The notes under the pieces were generated by a model that saw only the letters and a program-made list of their open reading frames with translations, searched no databases and had not been told where the DNA came from. A stretch of 64,000 bases of DNA, from assembly GCA_964057225.1 (NCBI GenBank), contig CAXKVF010000072.1, forward strand, positions 62,001-126,000. The letters are read 5' to 3'. Within the stretch, counting starts at the first letter, position 1; each line of letters opens with the position of its first letter. The DNA is from Auanema rhodensis. Taxonomy: Eukaryota > Nematoda > Chromadorea > Rhabditida > Rhabditidae. Of this stretch, positions 53,909 through 64,000 are shown piece by piece. The position numbers and the translations under genes are program-made.

Positions 53909-55141
53909 CGTGAAGCGAGTTACATACCAAGTGCACATCACGTGTACATTTAATTAGCATAAATTAAAGTTCACGTAAATTTCAAAGTCATGGTTACCAT
54001 GCACCAATATCAATAAAAATTTGTTTTTAGACTAATATGGACATGGGGAATCTAATGTTGAAAACCGCATCTTTTTATCTTTCACGTGAAGCGAGTTACA
54101 TACCAAGTGCACATCACGTGTACATTTAATTAGCATAAATTAAAGTTCACGTAAATTTCAAAGTCATGGTTACCATGCACCAATATCAATAAAAATTTGT
54201 TTTTAGACTAATATGGACATGGGGAATCTAATTTTGAAAACCGCATCTCTTTATCTTCCACGTGAAGCGAGTTACATACCAAGTGCACATCACGTGCACA
54301 TTTAATTAGCATAAATTAAAGTTCACGTAAATTTCAAAGTCATGGTTACCATGCACCAATATCAATAAAAATTTGTTTTTAGACTAATATGGACATGAAG
54401 AATCTAATGTTGAAAACCGCATCTCTTTATCTTTCACGTGAAGCGAGTTACATACCAAGTGCACATCACGTGTACATTTAATTAGCATAAATTAAAGTTC
54501 ACGTAAATTTCAAAGTCATGGTTACCATGAACCAATATCAATAAAAATTTGTTTTTAGACTAATATGTACATGGGGAATCTAATTTTGAAAACCGCATCT
54601 CTTTATCTTTCACGTGAAGCGAGTTACATACCAAGTGCACATCACGTGTACAATTAATTAGCATAAATTAAAGTTCACGTAAATTTCAAAGTCATGGTTA
54701 CCATGAACCAATATCAATAAAAATTTGTTTTTAGACTAATATGGACATGGGGAATCTAATTTTGAAAACCGCATTTCTTTATCTTTCACGTGAAGCGAGT
54801 CACATACCAAGTGCACATCACGTGTACATTTAATTAGCATAAATTAAAGTTCACGTAAATTTCAAAGTCATGGTTACCATGCACCAATATCAATAAAAAT
54901 TTGTTTTTAGACTAATATGGACATGGGGAATCTAATTTTGAAAACCGCATCTCTTTATCTTTCACGTGAAGCGAGTTACATACCAAGTGCACATCACGTG
55001 TACATTTAATTAGCATAAATTAAAGTTCACGTAAATTTCAAAGTCATGGTTACCATGCACCAATATCAATAAAAATTTGTTTTTAGACTAATATGGACAT
55101 GGGGAATCTAATTTTTTAAAACCGCATCTCTTTATCTTTCA
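53909..55141. repeat. Seven-monomer block, copy 2
   Basis: Second copy of 51266-52498 with all marks in order, ending with the six-T variant at 55112. The monomer after it differs between copies (G138A/G139A in the first, normal G-run with T174C here), which fixes the right boundary of the duplication. Confidence 0.85.
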
Positions 55142-56021
55142 CGTGAAGCGAGTTACATACCAAGTGCACATCACGTGTACATTTAATTAGCATAAATTAA
55201 AGTTCACGTAAATTTCAAAGTCATGGTTACCATGCACCAATATCAATAAAAATTTGTTTTTAGACTAATATGGACATGGGGAATCTAATTTTGAAAACCG
55301 CATCTCTTTATCTTCCACGTGAAGCGAGTTACATACCAAGTGCACATCACGTGTACATTTAATTAGCATAAATTAAAGTTCACGTAAATTTCAAAGTCAT
55401 GGTTACCATGAACCAATATCAATAAAAATTTGTTTTTAGACTAATATGTACATGGGGAATCTAATTTTGAAAACCGCATCTCTTCATATTTCACGTGAAG
55501 CGAGTTACATACCAAGTGCACATCACGTGTACATTTAATTAGCATAAATTAAAGTTCACGTAAATTTCAAAGTCATGGTTACCATGAACCAATATCAATA
55601 AAAATTTGTTTTTAGACTAATATGGACATGGGGAATCTAATTTTGAAAACCGCATCACTTTATCTTTCACGTGAAGCGAGTTACATACCAAGTGCACATC
55701 ACGTGTACATTTAATTAGCATAAATTAAAGTTCACGTAAATTTCAAAGTCATGGTTACCATGCACCAATATCAATAAAAATTTGTTTTTAGACTAATATG
55801 GACATGGGGAATCTAATGTTGAAAACCGCATCTTTTTATCTTCCACGTGAAGCGAGTTACATACCAAGTGCACATCACGTGTACATTTAATTAGCATAAA
55901 TTAAAGTTCACGTAAATTTCAAAGTCATGGTTACCATGCACCAATATCAATAAAAATTTGTTTTTAGACTAATATGGACATGGGGAATCTAATTTTGAAA
56001 ACCGCATCTCTTTATCTTTCA

Positions 56022-57781
56022 CGTGAAGCGAGTTACATACCAAGTGCACATCACGTGTACATTTAATTAGCATAAATTAAAGTTCACGTAAATTTCAAAG
56101 TCATGGTTACCATGCACCAAAATCAATAAAAATTTGTTTTTAGACTAATATGGACATGGGGAATCTAATTTTGAAAACCGCATCTCTTTATCTTCCACGT
56201 GAAGCGAGTTACATACCAAGTGCACATCACGTGTACATTTAATTAGCATAAATTAAAGTTCACGTAAATTTCAAAGTCATGGTTACCATGAACCAATATC
56301 AATAAAAATTTGTTTTTAGACTAATATGGACATGGGGAATCTAATTTTGAAAACCGCATCTCTTGATCTTCCACGTGAAGCGAGTTACATACCAAGTGCA
56401 CATCACGTGTACATTTAATTAGCATAAATTAAAGTTCACGTAAATTTCAAAGTCATGGTTACCATGAACCAATATCAATAAAAATTTGTTTTTAGACTAA
56501 TATGAACATGGGGAATCAAATTTTGAAAACCGCATCTCTTTATCTTTCACGTGAAGCGAGTTACATACCAAGTGCACATCACGTGTACATTTAATTAGCA
56601 TAAATTAAAGTTCACGTAAATTTCAAAGTCATGGTTACCATGAACCAATATCAATAAAAATTTGTTTTTAGACTAATATGGACATGGGGAATCTAATTTT
56701 GAAAACCGCATCACTTTATCTTTCACGTGAAGCGAGTTACATACCAAGTGCACATCACGTGTACATTTAATTAGCATAAATTAAAGTTCACGTAAATTTC
56801 AAAGTCATGGTTACCATGCACCAATATCAATAAAAATTTGTTTTTAGACTAATATGGACATGGGGAATCTAATTTTGAAAACCGCATCTCTTTATCTTTC
56901 ACGTGAAGCGAGTTACATACCAAGTGCACATCACGTGTACATTTAATTAGCATAAATTAAAGTTCACGTAAATTTCAAAGTCATGGTTACCATGCACCAA
57001 AATCAATAAAAATTTGTTTTTAGACTAATATGGACATGGGGAATCTAATTTTGAAAACCGCATCTCTTTATCTTCCACGTGAAGCGAGTTACATACCAAG
57101 TGCACATCACGTGTACATTTAATTAGCATAAATTAAAGTTCACGTAAATTTCAAAGTCATGGTTACCATGAACCAATATCAATAAAAATTTGTTTTTAGA
57201 CTAATATGGACATGGGGAATCTAATTTTGAAAACCGCATCTCTTGATCTTCCACGTGAAGCGAGTTACATACCAAGTGCACATCACGTGTACATTTAATT
57301 AGCATAAATTAAAGTTCACGTAAATTTCAAAGTCATGGTTACCATGAACCAATATCAATAAAAATTTGTTTTTAGACTAATATGAACATGGGGAATCAAA
57401 TTTTGAAAACCGCATCTCTTTATCTTTCACGTGAAGCGAGTTACATACCAAGTGCACATCACGTGTACATTTAATTAGCATAAATTAAAGTTCACGTAAA
57501 TTTCAAAGTCATGGTTACCATGAACCAATATCAATAAAAATTTGTTTTTAGACTAATATGGACATGGGGAATCTAATTTTGAAAACCGCATCACTTTATC
57601 TTTCACGTGAAGCGAGTTACATACCAAGTGCACATCACGTGTACATTTAATTAGCATAAATTAAAGTTCACGTAAATTTCAAAGTCATGGTTACCATGCA
57701 CCAATATCAATAAAAATTTGTTTTTAGACTAATATGGACATGGGGAATCTAATTTTGAAAACCGCATCTCTTTATCTTTCA
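56022..57781. repeat. Two tandem, apparently identical five-monomer repeats (880 bp each)
   Basis: 56022-56901 and 56902-57781 carry the same five marked monomers: T100-type A change with T174C (56121, 57001); T168G with T174C; G132A with T145A; A94 with T164A (56711, 57591); and a plain C94 unit. T168G and this G132A/T145A pair occur nowhere else that I saw. This is the cleanest 880-bp higher-order repeat in the window and probably among the most recent events. Confidence 0.9.
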
Positions 57782-59365
57782 CGTGAAGCGAGTTACATAC
57801 CAAGTGCACATCACGTGTACATTTAATTAGCATAAATTAAAGTTCACGTAAATTTCAAAGTCATGGTTACCATGCACCAATATCAATAAAAATTTGTTTT
57901 TAGACTAATATGGACATGGGGAATCTAATTTTGAAAACCGCATCTCTTTATCTTCCACGTGAAGCGAGTTACATACCAAGTGCACATCACGTGTACATTT
58001 AATTAGCATAAATTAAAGTTCACGTAAATTTCAAAGTCATGGTTACCATGAACCAATATCAATAAAAATTTGTTTTTAGACTAATATGTACATGGGGAAT
58101 CTAATTTTGAAAACCGCATCTCTTTATCTTTCACGTGAAGCGAGTTACATACCAAGTGCACATCACGTGTACATTTAATTAGCATAAATTAAAGTTCACG
58201 TAAATTTCAAAGTCATGGTTACCATGCACCAATATCAATAAAAATCTGTTTTTAGACTAATATGGACATGGGGAATCTAATTTTGAAAACCGCATCTCTT
58301 TATCTTTCACGTGAAGCGAGTTACATACCAAGTGCACATCACGTGTACATTTAATTAGCATAAATTAAAGTTCACGTAAATTTCAAAGTCATGGTTACCA
58401 TGCACCAATATCAATAAAAATTTGTTTTTAGACTAATATGGACATGGGGAACCTAATTTTGAAAACCGCATCTCTTTATCTTTCACGTGAAGCGAGTTAC
58501 ATATCAAGTGCACATCACGTGTACATTTAATTAGCATAAATTAAAGTTCACGTAAATTTCAAAGTCATGGTTACCATTAACCAATATCAATAAAAATTTG
58601 TTTTTAGACTAATATGGACATGGGGAATCTAATTTTAAAAACCGCATCTCTTTATCTTTCACGTGAAGCGAGTTACATACCAAGTGCACATCACGTGTAC
58701 ATTTAATTAGCATAAATTAAAGTTCACGTAAATTTCAAAGTCATGGTTACCATGCACCAATATCAATAAAAATTTGTTTTTAGACTAATATGGACATGGG
58801 GAATCTAATTTTGAAAACCGCATCTCTTTATCTTTCACGTGAAGCGAGTTACATACCAAGTGCACATCACGTGCACATTTAATTAGCATAAATTAAAGTT
58901 CACGTAAATTTCAAAGTCATGGTTACCATGCACCAATATCAATAAAAATTTGTTGTTAGACTAATATGGACATGGGGAATCTAATGTTGAAAACCGCATC
59001 TCTTTATCTTTCACGTGAAGCGAGTTACATACCAAGTGCACATCACGTGTACATTTAATTAGCATAAATTAAAGTTCACGTAAATTTCAAAGTCATGGTT
59101 ACCATGAACCAATATCAATAAAAATTTGTTTTTAGACTAATATGTACATGGGGAATCTAATTTTGAAAACCGCATCTCTTTATCTTTCACGTGAAGCGAG
59201 TTACATACCAAGTGCACATCACGTGCACATTTAATTAGCATAAATTAAAGTTCACGTAAATTTCAAAGTCATGGTTACCATGCACCAATATCAATAAAAA
59301 TTTGTTTTTAGACTAATATGGACATGGGGAATCTAATGTTGAAAACCGCATCTTTTTATCTTTCA

Positions 59366-60069
59366 CGTGAAGCGAGTTACATACCAAGTGCACATCACGT
59401 GTACATTTAATTAGCATAAATTAAAGTTCACGTAAATTTCAAAGTCATGGTTACCATGAACCAATATCAATAAAAATTTGTTTTTAGACTAATATGGACA
59501 TGGGGAATCTAATGTTGAAAACCGCATCTCTTTATCTTTCACGTGAAGCGAGTTGCATACCAAGTGCACATCACGTGTACATTTAATTAGCATAAATTAA
59601 AGTTCACGTAAATTTCAAAGTCATGGTTACCATGAACCAATATCAATAAAAATTTGTTTTTAGACTAATATGGACATGGGGAATCTAATTTTGAAAACCG
59701 CATCTCTTTATCTTTCACGTGAAGCGAGTTACATACCAAGTGCACATCACGTGTACATTTAATTAGCATAAATTAAAGTGCACGTAAATTTCAAAGTCAT
59801 GGTTACCATGAACCAATATCAATAAAAATTTGTTTTTAGACTAATATGGACATGGGGAATCTAATGTTGAAAACCGCATCTCTTTATCTTTCACGTGAAG
59901 CGAGTTGCATACCAAGTGCACATCACGTGTACATTTAATTAGCATAAATTAAAGTTCACGTAAATTTCAAAGTCATGGTTACCATGAACCAATATCAATA
60001 AAAATTTGTTTTTAGACTAATATGGACATGGGGAATCTAATTTTGAAAACCGCATCTCTTTATCTTCCA
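59366..60069. repeat. Two-monomer (352-bp) duplication marked by TTGCATACC
   Basis: A rare A-to-G change giving GAGTTGCATACC occurs at 59555 and 59907, exactly two units apart. Each marked unit follows an A94 unit with T149G, so a dimer was duplicated. The second dimer has a private change at 59780 (AAAGTGCACG). Confidence 0.8.
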
Positions 60070-60245
60070 CGTGAAGCGAGTTACATACCAAGTGCACATC
60101 ACGTGTACATTTAATTAGCATAAATTAAAGTTCACGTAAATTTCAAAGTCATGGTTACCATGAACCAATATCAATAAAAATTTGTTTTTAGACTAATATG
60201 GACATGGGGAATCAAATTTTGAAAACCGCATCTCTTTATCTTTCA

Positions 60246-60773
60246 CGTGAAGCGAGTTACATACCAAGTGCACATCACGTGTACATTTAATTAGCATAAA
60301 TTAAAGTTCACGTAAATTTCAAAGTCATGGTTACCATGCACCAATATCAATAAAAATTTGTTTTTAGACTAATATGGACATGGGGAATCTAATTTTGAAA
60401 ACCGCATCTCTTCATATTTCACGTGAAGCGAGTTACATACCAAGTGCACATCACGTGTACATTTAATTAGCATAAATTAAAGTTCACGTAAATTTCAAAG
60501 TCATGGTTACCATGAACCAATATCAATAAAAATTGGTTATTAGACTAATATGGACATGGGGAATCTAATTTTGAAAACCGCATCTCTTTATCTTTCACGT
60601 GAAGCGAGTTACATACCAAGTGCACATCACGTGTACATTTAATTAGCATAAATTAAAGTTCACGTAAATTTCAAAGTCATGGTTACCATGCACCAATATC
60701 AATAAAAATTTGTTTTTAGACTAATATGGACATGGGGAATCTAATTTTGAAAACCGCATCTCTTTATCTTCCA
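60246..60773. repeat. Three-monomer block, copy 1 (13-unit offset)
   Basis: Three monomers recur at 62534-63061, offset 2,288 bp: T168C with C171A; a unit with the rare TTGGTTATTAG change (60533, 62821); and C94 with T174C. Copy 2 adds a private T-to-C giving AATCCAATT near 62854. Flanking units do not match. Confidence 0.8.
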
Positions 60774-62533
60774 CGTGAAGCGAGTTACATACCAAGTGCA
60801 CATCACGTGTACATTTAATTAGCATAAATTAAAGTTCACGTAAATTTCAAAGTCATGGTTACCATGAACCAATATCAATAAAAATTTGTTTTTAGACTAA
60901 TATGTACATGGGGAATCTAATTTTGAAAACCGCATCTCTTTATCTTTCACGTGAAGCGAGTTACATACCAAGTGCACATCACGTGTACATTTAATTAGCA
61001 TAAATTAAAGTTCACGTAAATTTCAAAGTCATGGTTACCATGCACCAATATCAATAAAAATTTGTTTTTAGACTAATATGGACATGGGGAATCTAATGTT
61101 GAAAACCGCATCTCTTTATCTTTCACGTGAAGCGAGTTACATACCAAGTGCACATCACGTGTACATTTAATTAGCATAAATTAAAGTTCACGTAAATTTC
61201 AAAGTCATGGTTACCATGAACCAATATCAATAAAAATTTGTTTTTAGACTAATATGTACATGGGGAATCTAATTTTGAAAACCGCATCTCTTTATCTTTC
61301 ACGTGAAGCGAGTTACATACCAAGTGCACATCACGTGCACATTTAATTAGCATAAATTAAAGTTCACGTAAATTTCAAAGTCATGGTTACCATGCACCAA
61401 TATCAATAAAAATTTGTTTTTAGACTAATATGGACATGGGGAATCTAATGTTGAAAACCGCATCTTTTTATCTTTCACGTGAAGCGAGTTACATACCAAG
61501 TGCACATCACGTGTACATTTAATTAGCATAAATTAAAGTTCACGTAAATTTCAAAGTCATGGTTACCATGAACCAATATCAATAAAAATTTGTTTTTAGA
61601 CTAATATGGACATGGGGAATCTAATGTTGAAAACCGCATCTCTTTATCTTTCACGTGAAGCGAGTTACATACCAAGTGCACATCACGTGTACATTTAATT
61701 AGCATAAATTAAAGTTCACGTAAATTTCAAAGTCATGGTTACCATGAACCAATATCAATAAAAATTTGTTTTTAGACTAATATGGACATGGGGAATCTAA
61801 TTTTGAAAACCGCATCTCTTTATCTTTCACGTGAAGCGAGTTACATACCAAGTGCACATCACGTGTACATTTAATTAGCATAAATTAAAGTTCACGTAAA
61901 TTTCAAAGTCATGGTTACCATGCACCAATATCAATAAAAATTTGTTTTTAGACTAATATGGACATGGGGAATCTAATTTTGAAAACCGCATCTCTTTATC
62001 TTCCACGTGAAGCGAGTTACATACCAAGTGCACATCACGTGTACATTTAATTAGCATAAATTAAAGTTCACGTAAATTTCAAAGTCATGGTTACCATGAA
62101 CCAATATCAATAAAAATTTGTTTTTAGACTAATATGGACATGGGGAATCTAATTTTGAAAACCGCATCTCTTTATCTTCCACGTGAAGCGAGTTACATAC
62201 CAAGTGCACATCACGTGTACATTTAATTAGCATAAATTAAAGTTCACGTAAATTTCAAAGTCATGGTTACCATGAACCAATATCAATAAAAATTTGTTTT
62301 TAGACTAATATGGACATGGGGAATCAAATTTTGAAAACCGCATCTCTTTATCTTTCACGTGAAGCGAGTTACATACCAAGTGCACATCACGTGTACATTT
62401 AATTAGCATAAATTAAAGTTCACGTAAATTTCAAAGTCATGGTTACCATGAACCAATATCAATAAAAATTTGTTTTTAGACTAATATGGACATGGGGAAT
62501 CTAATTTTGAAAACCGCATCACTTTATCTTTCA

Positions 62534-63061
62534 CGTGAAGCGAGTTACATACCAAGTGCACATCACGTGTACATTTAATTAGCATAAATTAAAGTTCACG
62601 TAAATTTCAAAGTCATGGTTACCATGCACCAATATCAATAAAAATTTGTTTTTAGACTAATATGGACATGGGGAATCTAATTTTGAAAACCGCATCTCTT
62701 CATATTTCACGTGAAGCGAGTTACATACCAAGTGCACATCACGTGTACATTTAATTAGCATAAATTAAAGTTCACGTAAATTTCAAAGTCATGGTTACCA
62801 TGAACCAATATCAATAAAAATTGGTTATTAGACTAATATGGACATGGGGAATCCAATTTTGAAAACCGCATCTCTTTATCTTTCACGTGAAGCGAGTTAC
62901 ATACCAAGTGCACATCACGTGTACATTTAATTAGCATAAATTAAAGTTCACGTAAATTTCAAAGTCATGGTTACCATGCACCAATATCAATAAAAATTTG
63001 TTTTTAGACTAATATGGACATGGGGAATCTAATTTTGAAAACCGCATCTCTTTATCTTCCA
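62534..63061. repeat. Three-monomer block, copy 2
   Basis: Second copy of 60246-60773, including the rare TTGGTTATTAG mark at 62821. The unit with T37C, T149G and C165T also recurs nearby at 59190, 61302 and 63590, that is at spacings of 12 and 13 units. Confidence 0.8.
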
Positions 63062-64000
63062 CGTGAAGCGAGTTACATACCAAGTGCACATCACGTGTAC
63101 ATTTAATTAGCATAAATTAAAGTTCACGTAAATTTCAAAGTCATGGTTACCATGCACCAATATCAATAAAAATTTGTTTTTAGACTAATATGGACATGGG
63201 GAATCTAATTTTGAAAACCGCATCTCTTTATCTTTCACGTGAAGCGAGTTACATACCAAGTGCACATCACGTGTACATTTAATTAGCATAAATTAAAGTT
63301 CACGTAAATTTCAAAGTCATGGTTACCATTAACCAATATCAATAAAAATTTGTTTTTAGACTAATATGGACATGGGGAATCTAATTTTGAAAACCGCATC
63401 TCTTTATCTTTCACGTGAAGCGAGTTACATACCAAGTGCACATCACGTGTACATTTAATTAGCATAAATTAAAGTTCACGTAAATTTCAAAGTCATGGTT
63501 ACCATGCACCAATATCAATAAAAATTTGTTTTTAGACTAATATGGACATGGGGAATCTAATGTTGAAAACCGCATCTCTTTATCTTTCACGTGAAGCGAG
63601 TTACATACCAAGTGCACATCACGTGCACATTTAATTAGCATAAATTAAAGTTCACGTAAATTTCAAAGTCATGGTTACCATGCACCAATATCAATAAAAA
63701 TTTGTTTTTAGACTAATATGGACATGGGGAATCTAATGTTGAAAACCGCATCTTTTTATCTTTCACGTGAAGCGAGTTACATACCAAGTGCACATCACGT
63801 GTACATTTAATTAGCATAAATTAAAGTTCACGTAAATTTCAAAGTCATGGTTACCATGAACCAATATCAATAAAAATTTGTTTTTAGACTAATATGGACA
63901 TGGGGAATCTAATGTTGAAAACCGCATCTCTTTATCTTTCACGTGAAGCGAGTTACATACCAAGTGCACATCACGTGTACATTTAATTAGCATAAATTAA

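Larger units (their letters stand above)
6252..64000. repeat. 176-bp satellite array, right segment (remainder of monomer 34, 327 complete monomers, 59 nt of the last)
   Basis: Uninterrupted head-to-tail satellite from the insertion to the window end. Complete monomers run from 6376 to 63941, and the last partial unit starts at 63942. The span equals 327 x 176 plus 14 bp, which is accounted for by six +1 units, two +2 units and four +1 units listed separately. No gene, inverted unit or second insertion was seen. Every stretch without its own entry below is ordinary satellite with the same recurring variant sites. The array continues past the right edge. Confidence 0.99.

Noticed and set aside
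1-64000. CRISPR array
   Set aside because: Repeats are regular, but there are no unique spacers: the 176-bp unit is continuous and similar over its whole length.
1-64000. Inverted monomers or a strand switch
   Set aside because: Every unit examined reads in the same direction; no reverse-complement copy of the junction or G-run was seen.

Overview
The whole window is one head-to-tail satellite DNA array. The monomer is 176 bp, about 32% G+C by my hand count (56 of 176). Taking the first base as monomer position 1, the window holds 361 complete monomers plus the first 59 nt of a 362nd. One monomer is split by an unrelated 386-bp insertion at 5866-6251. I see no credible gene, RNA gene or CRISPR array. 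All monomers lie on the same strand. The total length is fully explained by 361 x 176 + 59, the insertion with its 6-bp target duplication (392 bp), and a net +13 bp from thirteen length-variant monomers. That pattern is typical of a eukaryotic centromeric or heterochromatic satellite. The monomer length is close to that of many plant and animal centromere repeats, but no species can be named from the sequence and I recognise no known satellite family.

Layout. 1-5807 holds 33 complete monomers, including a nine-unit block repeated at a 1,760-bp offset (705-2288 and 2465-4048) and a short run of degraded units at 4049-4575. Monomer 34 (from 5808) is interrupted after its position 58 by the 386-bp element, flanked by a perfect 6-bp direct repeat. 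From 6258 the array resumes in exact phase and runs to the end of the window with 327 further complete monomers.

Higher-order structure. Neighbouring monomers differ at a small set of recurring sites, mostly in the right half of the unit (positions 93, 94, 113, 122, 132, 139/140, 145, 149, 163-165, 168, 171, 174). These marks show higher-order repeats nested at several scales. Five-unit (880-bp) modules are clearest at 6376-8135, 43.1-46.9 kb and 56022-57781. Ten-unit modules lie at 705-4048 and 43342-46865. An 11-unit block repeats at a 15-unit offset (14121-16057 and 16762-18698). A 4.4/4.9-kb macro-repeat is in direct tandem at 30140-39469. A 17- to 20-unit block occurs three times (10249-13768, 18523-22042, 41230-44221). 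These are signs of repeated unequal exchange, conversion or replication-based segmental amplification.

The monomer carries two CACGTG boxes 32 bp apart, a 15-bp dyad at positions 80-94 that is made or broken by a common A/C polymorphism, and five CpG sites that are mostly intact. The most interesting items are the single clean transposon-like insertion, the nested higher-order structure, and the contrast between a conserved left half and a variable right half of the monomer. I found no coding system, novel or otherwise.
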